DNA of 64,000 nt, taken from Planoprotostelium fungivorum. Taxonomy: Eukaryota; Evosea; Variosea; Cavosteliida; Cavosteliaceae. Under the pieces are notes generated by a model. That model did no database searches. It was given only the letters and a program-made list of their open reading frames with translations, and was not told the origin of the DNA. This document shows, one piece after another, positions 1 through 14,181 of this stretch; position 1 is the stretch's first letter; each line of letters starts with the position of its first letter. Location of the stretch: positions 52,334 to 116,333 of the forward strand of contig MDYQ01000062.1 of assembly GCA_003024175.1 (NCBI GenBank). The letters are read 5' to 3'. A program made the translations under genes and the position numbers.

Positions 1-3505
<3,505 letters not shown>

Positions 3506-3587
3506 GTCTGTTGCTGCGGCCTTGACCCTCCTCCTCGGTGGTCGCTGATGTCCGCCTGGTTTTTTCTTTTGGACCTTTCCTCCCCGA

Positions 3588-3622
3588 TTTTTGGCGGGAA
3601 AACTTGAGATTTGGCGGGAATA
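3588..3622. promoter_or_regulatory. Two E2F-like sites between SMC3 and the Sel1-repeat gene
   Basis: Two copies of TTTGGCGGGAA (3588-3602 and 3609-3622) lie about 20 bases apart, 80-120 nt upstream of the SMC3 start codon. They match the E2F/DP consensus. Control of SMC3 at the G1/S transition is inferred. The same motif occurs upstream of other cell-cycle genes in this window. Confidence 0.6.
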
Positions 3623-3815
3623 AATTGAGGCTCGTTGTTTGTCATCAGCCTTTTTGATGACTTATTGGTTTGTGCCGTTGTGTCAAGTGTTATGATAGAG
3701 CACAAGTATCGACCATCAAACCTATACTGGATGATATATAGAATCATCTTCCTGATCTATTCTCAAAAAGTTCCATTCCTTCTCTTTTGGGTGGACTGCG
3801 TGATTTTGACACCTG

Positions 3816-4934
3816 ATGGCAGACATCTCTTCCTACACACAAAACAAACTTCGGTTACACACGGTGAGATGCAGTCCAAAAGGTTCTTTGAGTAGAGGCT
3901 GACGAAATGATAAAGATGACGCAGCAACACCACGCTCCAAATGGGAGACTTCAGCATCTTCTCCATAACAAAGAAGATGTAAAGAGCGTGAGATGGGACG
4001 ACCCGAATGTGAGATCGATCGTGTGCATCTGTGTTGATGGATCCATCATCATGTTCCTGAATGAATTTAGGTCGAATTCGCGGTGGGAGTCTGCTATTCA
4101 AAAGGTTCACACATCGAATGTAATCCCATAGAGGCAGCCAAATGGTATCGGCGAGCCGCAGAGAAGGGACATCATGCAGCTCAGAGGAGTCTGGGCACTT
4201 GCTATCGATACGGCATCGGTGTACCCATCGATGAAAGTGAAGCGACTCTGTGGTTCGATAAATCTGTCGGCGAGGGAGAGGTGACACCAGGAAAAGAAGA
4301 AGTAGACGCCATCATATCCAAACTGGTGAGTTCTTCTCGATACTCGTCAACAGGATTAAATCTTCAAAGATTCACTTGGAAGACAGCAGTGCAGAAAAGG
4401 TGGGTCTACTTCGTTGTAGATCGTGATTAAAAGATGGAAAAGGAAGGAGAAGATCGATGGCCTCAGTGGAGAGGATTCAGCGTCGGCAGAGACATCTCCT
4501 TCAGCGTGCTCGAAATCCCACTGCGGCACCCGAAGAGGAACCACACGACATCACCTCCATCATCGAGAGCACATCCATCTCCCATACTGTCCTCCCAACC
4601 GCTCTCGAATGCCTCTCCTCTTACACCGACACCCACCCTCTACGATGATGAGACGGTTGATCTTCCCCTGCACGACACGAGAGAGCAGAAGAAACCAAAG
4701 GCAAACATCATGAGTCAGATGAAGAGCCCGCCGGCCCTTCTAAATCATGCCCCGACGCTTGCAAACACTCCACACAAACTTTCACTCACGCAGCTCTTGT
4801 CACTCGGTACGGGAGAACCTTCCATCAGTGATCCATACCGATCGGGGAGACACATGGTCATCGTGGAGAAGAAGTCAGACGGGAGTTGGTTGAGAGAGGA
4901 CGAGCCGCAATCGGGGATGCGATTGCCAATGTGA
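3816..4934 (+). CDS. Sel1-like repeat protein
   Basis: The ATG at 3816 begins MADISSYTQNKLRLH. Introns at about 3864-3924 and 4009-4071 join it in frame to two Sel1/TPR-like repeats: VEFAVGVCYSKG...AAKWYRRAAEKGH and AAQRSLGTCYRYGIGV...ATLWFDKSVGEG. Sel1 repeats are alpha-helical scaffolds for protein-protein contacts. The rest of the protein is a low-complexity Ser/Pro/Thr-rich tail ending RLPM. Two further introns (starting 4326 and about 4410) keep the frame only if the first AG is skipped and an AAG is used. An AATAAA begins 3 nt after the TGA, so the 3' UTR is probably very short. Partners and function cannot be read from sequence. The gene is divergent from SMC3. Confidence 0.7.
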
Positions 4935-5366
4935 AGAATAAAAGTATCGATGTATCTGTCTCGGATTTCATCTCAGACAGCAGGTTGTCAATGAAGATAA
5001 ACTCCCCAATCTTTTCTACGAGAAAAGGAATGGAGAATTAGACATTCTAATGAAAGAGTTGGTGGTGGCACGATCAACGCCGACTGCAACGTGGACCCAC
5101 ACGTCAGCGTGGAGAGCTGGCATTTCAGCTGAGAGCTGCTCAGAGACCATTGGAAGATAATAACCTTGGCGTTGCCGTAAAAACGTGAGCCAATCTATAC
5201 AACATGTTGATTTCCACTGAAAGCATTCACACTCTGTCTTCGTTTATTTTGTCTCGATTCTTCAGATAATTCAACAGCGAATCATCGTGCAATTTGTCGT
5301 CGTTCCCCAGTATCTGCGTGACCTTGATCTTGGCATGCCCAACTGCTCGTCTGTCAGTTCTCCATC
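4935..5366. other. Convergent intergenic region, no gene seen
   Basis: This gap lies between the 3' ends of the Sel1-repeat gene and cystinosin. It holds an AATAAA for the plus-strand gene and short unconserved reading frames. I see no domain, RNA gene or repeat. Confidence 0.5.
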
Positions 5367-6643
5367 TCACGAGGCGAAGAACATTCGCCTCGCTTCACCT
5401 TCATTCATCTCCGTCGTACCTTTCTTTGGGTTGAGAGGGTCCTCTTCTCCCTCTGCTGCTCCTTCGTTCTCTATATAACCTTCGTCCCACGCGCTGTGCC
5501 TCTGGTATCCCCTGTTGTTTCGGTACAAGACGTAATGTTGGAAGATGAATAAGATGTCAAAGAAGATGGTGACGAAGCCGAGGCCGAACTTGACCGGGTT
5601 GCCGATGACTCCCTTCCAATCTGATTTTCTCCATCCGTCCAAGATGAGTTGAGCGATGGAGAGAATGGCTCCGGTGAGATCCTTGTCTTGTGTGAGAGAG
5701 TGAAGAGACGTCGTGAAGGTGATGATGAAGGAGATCTGATGTGATGGACACGAAAAATCACCATCACGATGTTGCGTGATGTTGGAGTGACAGAACATTG
5801 TGATGTGGACAGATATACTGTGGTGACTCACCAAGAGGATGTTACCAATACTCCATCCTTCTGTGGATTTCCGTTTGAAGTTCATGTAAGCTTGGGGGAT
5901 GAGTTTGATGGTAGAGATACCCAGTTTGACGAAGCTGAGGAAGTAGAGAAAGTCGTACCTGGAGGCATTGACGCGGTGCAACATGACTTGATCTATCTCA
6001 CCAGAATCCAATCTTGTTCTTCACTCCTGCTGCGATGAGATAGCCAACTATGGATAGGATGATTGTCACGATGATCATGATCATCCATTTAGAAACCTTT
6101 TGATCTCCTCTCTTGCTCGCGTCAATCGCACAGCCATTTCAACCGAAACCCCTCTCACCTCGAAGATGAACAACTGAGAGAGTGTGATAGAAGATAAGAG
6201 CAGAGCGTGTAGTGCGAACACGACATCGTTCAGCGTCACGAGAGATGTGTTACCTGATACATTCAATATAGGCTACAACCACTGAAGACTGACCTTCGTG
6301 TGTTCTCCCGTATTCTTGTTTGATGGTGTCGGCGAAGAAGAATGGGACTGTGTAAGCAGACAGACATGCGAATCCCAGAACGTTGATGAACGTGAAGTCG
6401 AACGAGAGACCGACCACACTGACGTTCGATCAGGTGATGACAAGGCGAGTTGTGTTACCTCTTTCTCCTCCAATTCTTCCAGACTTGTGGATAGAAGCTG
6501 ACGCTCCAAGCGACGGTGTAAGACCATCCTAAGATGTCAGAAAGGACTTCGCCAGTCGTTCCTAACTTTGGTGTTGTCGTCATCACGATCGATCGATGCT
6601 GATGTGTTGTTTCTGATTTCAATTTCACAGTTGCGAAATCCAC
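5367..6643 (-). CDS. CTNS: Cystinosin, PQ-loop lysosomal cystine transporter
   Basis: Cystinosin exports cystine from lysosomes by proton symport. The first PQ-loop reads [24 protein letters not shown] and continues after an intron to [15 protein letters not shown]. The middle has [20 protein letters not shown]. The second PQ-loop is [20 protein letters not shown], followed by [41 protein letters not shown] and QHYVLYR. These track human cystinosin closely over all seven membrane segments. The long glycosylated luminal N-terminus of the animal protein is absent, and no signal peptide is obvious. The start could be 6643 or an internal ATG at 6583. The C-terminal tail is acidic; no GYDQL-type lysosomal sorting motif is evident. 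Confidence 0.92.
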
Positions 6644-6848
6644 ACGAGTTTCACTCGATGAGCTGTGATTTCCACTGTCCCAGCATCTTCATGTATCATG
6701 CTTCAAAGCATAATCCTTGTGCGGCGGTACCTCTTCCAAGAGGAAAACAGTTCAACATAATAAGAATAAAGGCGACAGTTTTGTAGATGATGAGCCGCTA
6801 CAACGGGGTCTGAGGAAAATTTGAGAAAGAGAAAGTGGAGGAGGAAAC

Positions 6849-9410
6849 ATGCCACCGAAGGGAGCAGCAGGCACCCAACTGAAGAAGGGAGGAAAGGATA
6901 AGATCAGACATGCCGGACATCAATCGTCACACAAGGACAGCAAGAGAACGAAGAAGTTCAAGCATAAGCATCTGGAGGACACTCTGGCCTTGCGAAAGAA
7001 GCTGAAGTTGTTCAAGGGAAGAGCAAAGAAGAAGGAGGACAGAGAAGAAGAGGAGAAACAGGGTCCATCGTTCTCTTACCGTGAGTACGATCGCATCACG
7101 AATCACATCACATCGACATCACCTCTGACGTTCGAACAGCGGATGCCGCGATAGAAGAACAAGAGGAAGAAGAGCAGGAGTCCGGAAGTGAGGAAGAGGA
7201 AGAAGAGGAAGCTCTCGATGACATTAACATCGAGAGTGATGAGGAGGAAGATGAAGACGCCAGAATGGACCTTCTGCAACACAAGAAAGAATTGGAGGCT
7301 TTGGCAGAGAAGGATCCAGATTTCTTTGAATATCTGAAAGAGACATCAGAGGACGTCCTCCAGTTCGGTCAAGTGAGCCCTTGAATCTCACTCTCTTCCT
7401 CATGTTCCACAGGAAGAAGATGATGAGAAGTTGGAAGAAGAAGCCAAGAGAAGCATCAACAAGAAGATGATCAACCAATGGTACAGAGAGGCCAGAGACG
7501 GCTCTCTCACCGCTCTCAAGAGGCTCATCGTCGCCTTCCGCTGTGCCATCCGATCTGATGAATCATCCAATCAAGTGGCCGTCTACACCATCCCCGGAGA
7601 GAAGACTTACACGCACCTCTTCAACCTCTGCATGCAGAACCTCTCTCATGTCTTCCAATCGCATGCCGGAGATCAGACGGGAAAAAACAACAAGCGCTGG
7701 TTACGCATCAAGAACCTCGTGCGAAGCTTCCTCTTGGACGTCCTCCACTTCATCACGAAGAACTCACACAGCGACGACAGTCTATCTCACGTCCTCCAAT
7801 ATCTAAAGCGCTACTGCATGTGGATCTCACGCTTCGATGATCTCTCCCAAAAGTTCATCAGACCGATGATGGAGGTCTGGTCCGAAGGCACTGACGCCAC
7901 GAGAGTCTCCGTGTTCCTCTCCGTCAGAGAATTGGTCGTCCATTCAAAGAATCAATTCACCGAAGAGCTGCTGAGGATCGTATACCTCACTTACGTGAAG
8001 AAGGCAAAGAACTACAACGGCAAGACGGCACCGTCCATCCAGCTCATGTCCAACTGTGTCGTGGAGCTCTTCCTCATGAACAGAAGCATCTCTTACCCTA
8101 TGGTCTTTGTCTACATCAGGCAGCTCGTGGTCCACATCAGAAAGTTTATGCAGAGTAAATCGAAGGTGAGAAAAAAAATGGAGGGAGTGGGGATTGAAAC
8201 GTGGGCAGGATGATCTGAGGAACATCTGCAGCTGGCAGTTTATCAATTCGATCAAAGTGTGGGTGCAGCTGTTGGTCGAATACGCAAAGAAACATCCAGA
8301 GTTGGTCTCATCGAACGACAAGTGTGACCTGTGGCAGCTGTCTTTCCCTCTCATCCAAGTCATCATCGCCACCATCAGGTTTTATTTCATTTTATTTCTC
8401 TCCTCAACGAAAATCTTCACATCCCTTTTATTTCATTTTATTTCTCCACACTTGATTGACTTGGACAGGGTCAGCACAAACTCGAGATACCTCCCCCTCC
8501 GTTTCCTGTGCATCGAATTCCTCCACTCTCTCAGCCAATCCGGCCACGTTTTCATCTCCACCATCCCCTACATCTTGGAGGCGTTGGACAGCAGCGAATT
8601 GAAGAAGAAGACGAAACCGAGCGACAAAGAGATCAATTTCACTCACACCTTAAAGATCACCAAGGGCAACATGGGAACGCAGAGCTTTCAGGTGAGAACA
8701 GCCTCTATCCCCTTCGTTCTGACTCGACCAGGATTACGTTGTCAACCGTATCTACATGCTGATGATGGAATACTTTTCCATTCAGTCACGCTCCATTTCC
8801 TTTCCGGAGATGACTTACGGCACCATCAACCGTCTGAAGAGCTTCAACAAGAAGGCACACGTTGCCATGTGGAAGAAGAAGATGATGCAAGTGATCGAGC
8901 AGTTGGAGAAGAATGCGAGACACGTGACGACGCAGCGTCTCAGCCTCAACTACAGCCCGAAGAACGTCGACAAGAACAAAAACTTTTTGGCGGGAACGGT
9001 GACGCCACTGACTAAGCACTACGAGCAGCTGAAGGCGAACGAGCTGAAGATCCAGTCTCTGAAGAAGTACGATTTAGAAGACGAGATGGACGATTCAGAC
9101 GAAGAGAGAGAGGAGAAGAGAGAGAAGAGAGGGAAGAGAGGAGAAAAAGAGGAAGAAGAGGAAGAAGAAGAAGACGAGGAAGAAGAGATGGAAGAGGAGA
9201 TGGAAGAGGAGGAAGAGCCAAAGAAACAAGTGAAAGTGGAGAAGCCTTCCGGACAGAAGAGAAAGAAGCAGGAGAAGAAGGGAGGGAAAGAGAAGAAGCA
9301 GAAGACAAAGGAGATGTGAGTCGTGATGATGATGATGAGATGGCTGATCGTCACGTAGGAGCAACGATGAGGACATTGTGGAGGACTTTTCTTTCTCGGA
9401 TGATGAATAA
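6849..9410 (+). CDS. NOC2: Nucleolar complex protein 2 (NOC2 family)
   Basis: NOC2 pairs with NOC1 or NOC3 in the nucleolus and nucleoplasm for maturation and export of pre-60S ribosomal particles. The start MPPKGAAGTQLKKGGKD leads a basic N-terminus, then an acidic Glu-rich stretch (about 7150-7260), then the conserved core: INQWYREARDGSLTALKRL, NKRWLRIKNLVRSFLLDVL, WQFINSIKVWVQLLVEYAKK, YLPLRFLCIEFLHSLSQSG and QDYVVNRIYMLMMEYFSIQS. The C-terminus has a long Glu/Lys-rich tail. The last exon ends EDFSFSDDE, and its TAA lies inside an AATAAA hexamer (9406-9411). The gene is convergent with gamma-glutamyl hydrolase, 45 nt away. Confidence 0.93.
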
Positions 9411-9455
9411 AAGACAGAGGAATCGATCTTCTTATCTTAAGCGAAAGAAGAGATT

Positions 9456-10897
9456 TTATTGCCATTGGAAAGCGTAGGTCTGCTCGTCTGGCCACGAGTC
9501 TGTAGAGTCCTCTGAATAGTAAGGGTTGTAGTTGTAGATGAGAGCTTTCGCTTCGTCCGCAGCTGTATCGTATCTGGAAACGAGTCATACTCTCTTTCCG
9601 TCATGATGATCAGAGTCATGATGATGATGATGATGGTGCACCTGTGATCGTTCTTTCTGGCCTCATCTACAAAGAAATCTCCAAAGTATTGAGAAGCTCT
9701 GATGGCTTGTCTGGAGTGAGATACTGATTCCCTCACATTCCACTCGAATGCATTTCTCTCTGGATGAAATTGGACACCTATCGATCGTCATCGTTGCGAT
9801 CGCGATCGTGATGACGATGATCGATATGATCGCGATGACATCGATGCATCGATAGAACGAGAGACGATGTGAGTGCGAGTGATGACGTGAATGAAGACGA
9901 TGACGATGATGATGATGTACATACCATAGACGGGATACTTTCTACCCTCCATCACAGATGCAAATGGAGTTCCTTTCCTATCCACGTTCTGTGCGATCAT
10001 ACGGAAAAACTTTCTCATTCGATTATTCTTCTGGAACGTCTGAGGGTAAACACCATCTTGCATCACCGATCAGACACGATCGTCATCACGATCAGCTCAC
10101 CGTGATGCAGATTGATGGTGAGAGGTAAATTCTCCAAATTTACGTAGATGTCATCGGACATATCGGCGAGCATGCGACTCTGATCGGCCTCTGTGGACCA
10201 AGTGAGAGGCAGTGATAGATTCTCAGCGTCGAAGGCTTGCAGCTATCGGCATCAGATCGTGTGATGCATGATCTTCTTTCGTTCACCTCCAGAGCTCCTT
10301 CACCTCCGATGAGAACGGATAATAATTCGAAACCTTGACAAGTGCCCCACACTGAGCGATGATTAGAAGATGGAATCGAGTAGAGGATAGAAGGCACCTG
10401 GGAAGTGAACACCTCTGTCGTTCTCTTCGAGAGCCAATTGGAGAAGATATCTGGCCGTCTCTACATCTGTGAAGACATTGAGAAGGTCGTAGACGGATTA
10501 GAAGATCTTCAAGACTCACAAGTGGCGTTCTCTGATAGAACGAGATCTCCTCCCGTGAAGAGGATGCTGCGACGGATTAGAGTTGGTATCAAGATGTACG
10601 TGTACCCATTCAAATGAGAGAACTGCTCTTTCAACTTGTCTTTGCTGGAGTTGAACCAAACGGGTACGACTCGTGCACCACTAGACTCGACCTATACCAT
10701 TTCACCTTCCATTCAGAATGGATCACTTTCATACGCACCCATTTCACATAGTTCGCAGCGAGATACGACGTGTTACCTCTGTAAGTCAACCCGTCACCGG
10801 CCGGTTGATCTAATATACCAATCACAGGTCGGTCATTCAACTGCGAGAGAACACTGGCGACCAGAATGAACAAGAAGGGGAGGTATGATGTCATCAT
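9456..10897 (-). CDS. GGH: Gamma-glutamyl hydrolase (peptidase C26)
   Basis: This enzyme removes gamma-linked glutamates from folate polyglutamates in lysosomes or after secretion. MMTSYLPFLFILVASVLS is a clear signal peptide, followed by NDRPVIGILDQPAG. The class I glutamine amidotransferase fold is supported by VVPVWFNSSKDKLKEQFS, the nucleophile region WGTCQGFELLSVL (catalytic Cys) and GVQFHPERNAFEWN (catalytic His). The protein ends TYAFQWQ; its TAA lies in an AATAAA hexamer on the minus strand (9455-9460). Introns in the middle, around 9780-9900, are rich in GATCGCGATC-type palindromes. Start at 10897 or the adjacent ATG at 10894. Confidence 0.92.
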
Positions 10898-10998
10898 CCC
10901 TCTTCGATCTCGTGATTTCGGAATCAGCTCCAGAGAATTCTCGAGATCTCTTCTAATTCTCAGACCACTCCAACAAACGAGCCACAACTGCCGACATC

Positions 10999-11903
10999 AT
11001 GGCCGACAAGGAAGCTCTACTAAGAACAAACGATCAAGAGATCCCCCGTAGCTTCAGCCCCACTTGGGAATTAGTGAGGATCGATCTGGATTGACCGACC
11101 GATCTGACAAAGATCTAGCTCTTACGAGTCCTTGTGAATGCCAGCATACTCACCATCTGCATCATCGTCTGGTGGAGGGCTAAGGACTCTGGTCTTCCCG
11201 ATCTCTTCTTGATTCACGTTATCGGAATGCTCCTCTTCATCCTCTTCAGCGCCAATGCAGTGTGAGAAACAACTCATCCATGCTTCGTTGCACTCATTTC
11301 ATCCAGTTTCGCCCTCCAACACGGCCATCCTGCCCTCAGAAATGGTGCACCCAAGATACTTCACATCCTTTTGAACAGCATGTCTGTTCTAGCTCTCATC
11401 GTTGGATTCACTGCCATCGTTCTGAACAAGAACAAGATGCACAAACCCCATTTCACATCGAACCATGCAAAAGTAGGACTCACCACCATCATTTTGACCT
11501 TCTTGGCCGCTCTTGGCGCTTACTTCTTCAAGTACGCTCTCGGTCCTCCCAAGGGTATGACACAATCACATCCCATCTTGAGAACGTGTTCTTAACGATT
11601 CAAGGACCCTGGCTGTTCCCCATCCACGTCGTGCTCGGTTACATCATCACCATTCTGTGGCACATCACAGTTGCATTGGGAGTAACTTATCCTCTCCCCA
11701 AAACATTCACCGGTGAATACGAATGGACCATCAAGGTGAGCCCCTCTCTTCTCACCTCTCTGACATCTCCATAGCTCATCGCCGTCTGCTTGGGCATCAG
11801 TGCCTTCATCTTCACAGCGAGAATCGAATGGTCCAGAATCGCAGGCAGGATCCACGCCATGATCTTCCCTCATGCCAAGGAGGAGCTACAAGTTCAATAT
11901 TAA
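10999..11903 (+). CDS. Cytochrome b561 family transmembrane ferrireductase
   Basis: Cytochrome b561 proteins carry electrons from ascorbate across endomembranes with two b hemes. The reading starts MADKEALLRTNDQ and gives six likely membrane helices. The conserved His residues are visible in FALQHGHPALRN, KILHILLNS, FTSNHAKVGL, FPIHVVLGYI and LWHITVALG. Introns fall near 11060-11115, 11262-11310, 11560-11605 and 11735-11773. The end is HAKEELQVQY. A 20-bp direct repeat sits in the 3' UTR. Iron reduction or ascorbate regeneration is expected from the family; the substrate is unknown. Confidence 0.86.
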
Positions 11904-11924
11904 TAGACGATACCACGACTCTTA

Positions 11925-11969
11925 GTCTCTGGGACAGTGTTGTATCTTTGTCTCTGGGACAGTGTTGTA
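11925..11969 (+). repeat. 20-bp tandem direct repeat after the b561 gene
   Basis: GTCTCTGGGACAGTGTTGTA occurs at 11925-11944 and again at 11950-11969, separated by five bases, 22 nt past the stop codon. It lies in the likely 3' UTR. Function unknown. Confidence 0.85.
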
Positions 11970-12060
11970 GAGCCTGCGACAGAAAAGATCTTTCTATTTC
12001 AGGAGCTCCTGTGCGATGAGCATCGGCTGGAACTGTCTATAACTATAGCTCCTCTTCCAT

Positions 12061-13988
12061 ATGCCATCTAAAACGCCCGTCACCGAGTTCGTGAGACCGA
12101 GTGAAGATGGTCTGAGAAATGTCAATCCATTCGTCAATGGAACTACAGAAGCTAGCGGCTACGAGATCTTCAAAGTGAGTTTTACCTCGTGAGACGATCT
12201 GGATCACCTGATGGAATCAGATGGTCATCGGAATATTCATACTGCTGCCCCTCCGTGCATTATTGTTGATACCACTCATCCTTCTGATGGTGATGTTTGC
12301 CAAGATGTCCATCTTGGGATTTCCGCTCGATGCCAATCAACCCATGACTGGATTTAGAAAAAAGCTACAGCTGCCGTGTCGCATCATCTGTCGCATGATA
12401 CTCTTTGTCTGCGGATTCTATTGGATATCTACAAGGTGGGTCATCAACACGACTTGAGATCATTACACAGCCGTGATCACATGTGAACCTCTACAGTGGT
12501 CGTCTGGCGAGACGAACGGCTGCACCCATTCTCGTCTGTAATCACAGAAGCTTCATCGAGATGATCTATCTGACATACGCTGCCGGTCCCATATTCGTAG
12601 CCAAAGAGGAAACGAAGAACGTCTTTCTTCTGGGGTCACTGTCCATAGCATTCCAATGTATCTTCGTGCAGAGAAGCGAGAACGCTTCGAAAGCACAAGT
12701 CCAAGAGGCCATCAAGAGAAGGTCAGAATGTGAGTCAGGATCATCGTCTCCTGATCAGATCTCAACGTCACAGATGCAAATTGGCCTCAGGTTCTCGTCT
12801 TTCCTGAGTCCACCATCACGAACGGAAAGGTAACAGTGGACTCATCTTCATCACGTCTAAATCTTAACAGGCACTCATCACCTTCAAGAAAGGAGCATTC
12901 ACACCCGGCTGTGCAGTTCAACCCATCGTAGTTGATTTTCCATACAAACACTTCGACATCTCTTGGGTGAGATCGACATCGCATCCATCGTCACATCACA
13001 TCGGATCTGATGTCTATACAGGTTCCCTCCGCTCCCTCTACTCGCATGCTCATGTTCCGACTCATGTGTCAGTTTGTCAATCACATGAAAGTCCAATATC
13101 TCCCCGTGCAGAGACCCAATGACGAAGAGGTGATCCGATGCACCACACATGAAGCTGATGAGTCGTAGTCAGCAGACCCTTCTCTGTGGGCTGAGAACGT
13201 GAGAAACTTATGCGCGAGGACGTTAGACATACCTACCACGGATCACACGTTCGAAGACATGGTGCTCATCACACAAGCCATCAAGCGACAGATGCCAAAC
13301 GATTCGGTCAATGTCTTCTTCAATACGCTGAGAACAGCTCACAAGGTATGAAAAGATACGGCAGGAGCGGCGCGCTAACTCGACTCTACAGTTGGAGCTC
13401 AAGAGCGTGCAGCACATGATGGACGAGTTCGCCAGAATGGACAAAGACCATAACGGAACGATCGACAGAGAAGAATTTAAAGACTTCCTCGCCATACCTT
13501 CCAACACTCTCAGCGACGAGGTGATGGAACATCCATCATGGCAATCGTCTCACCGTCCATCAGTTGTTCAACACGTTCGACATCGATGGAAACGGCACCA
13601 TTGACTTTCGAGAGTTCGTCTTAGGTCTGTGCCTCATGTCCAACAACATCCCCACGAAAGAGAAGTTGGAGACCGTCTTTGACCTCTTCTCTGATCCAAA
13701 ACATCCAAAGTGCATCTCTGAAGATTCCTTTGGAAAGGCCATGCGACAGCTCTTGCTGCTCACATTCAGAGAATCAAAAAACATACACATCCAGCAGACG
13801 TTCATCGCGATAGACAAGAATCAAGACGGCTTCATCTCGTTCGGTGAGTTTCGTTTGGTAATGATGATCCTGACTCCATCGCAGAGGAGTTCATCGATTA
13901 CGTGACAACAAATCCTGCCTTCTGTTATTATCTCATCAATTTAGACGTCGATATCGGTGTGGGACTCAGGGTATCGACCCACTTCTGA
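12061..13988 (+). CDS. LPCAT-like lysophospholipid acyltransferase with C-terminal EF hands
   Basis: Lysophosphatidylcholine acyltransferases remodel membrane phospholipids at the ER or lipid droplets. The N-terminus has a strong hydrophobic segment MVIGIFILLPLRALLLIPLI. The PlsC region follows: motif I CNHRSFIEMIYL, then IFVQRSENASK, motif III FPESTITNGKALITFKKGAF and motif IV VQPIVVDFPY. Three EF-hand loops follow: DKDHNGTIDREE, DIDGNGTIDFRE and DKNQDGFISFGE. This order matches LPCAT1/2. Two catalytic motifs are unusual: the HX4D Asp appears to be Glu (HRSFIE), and EGT in motif III is EST. The enzyme may have altered activity, or the family variant may tolerate this. The stop is at 13986-13988. 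Confidence 0.85.
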
Positions 13989-14181
13989 GCGAAGACCTCA
14001 CCTGTAGAGAAGGACAAGGTTGTGCATGGCGTGTGGATGAGAAATGTTGAAGAATACAAATGAATGAGGTTGTTCTTTCCTTCGATATGATAATCGATGA
14101 ATCAATTCACTTGATAGAGGTGATACTAAATTGCCATTTACCGTTTGTAATTTATCACTGTCATCGCCAACTTCTTAAGGC

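Noticed and set aside
9012-9588. Minus-strand Ser-rich and Leu-rich frames
   Set aside because: Antisense of the Glu/Lys-rich NOC2 tail.
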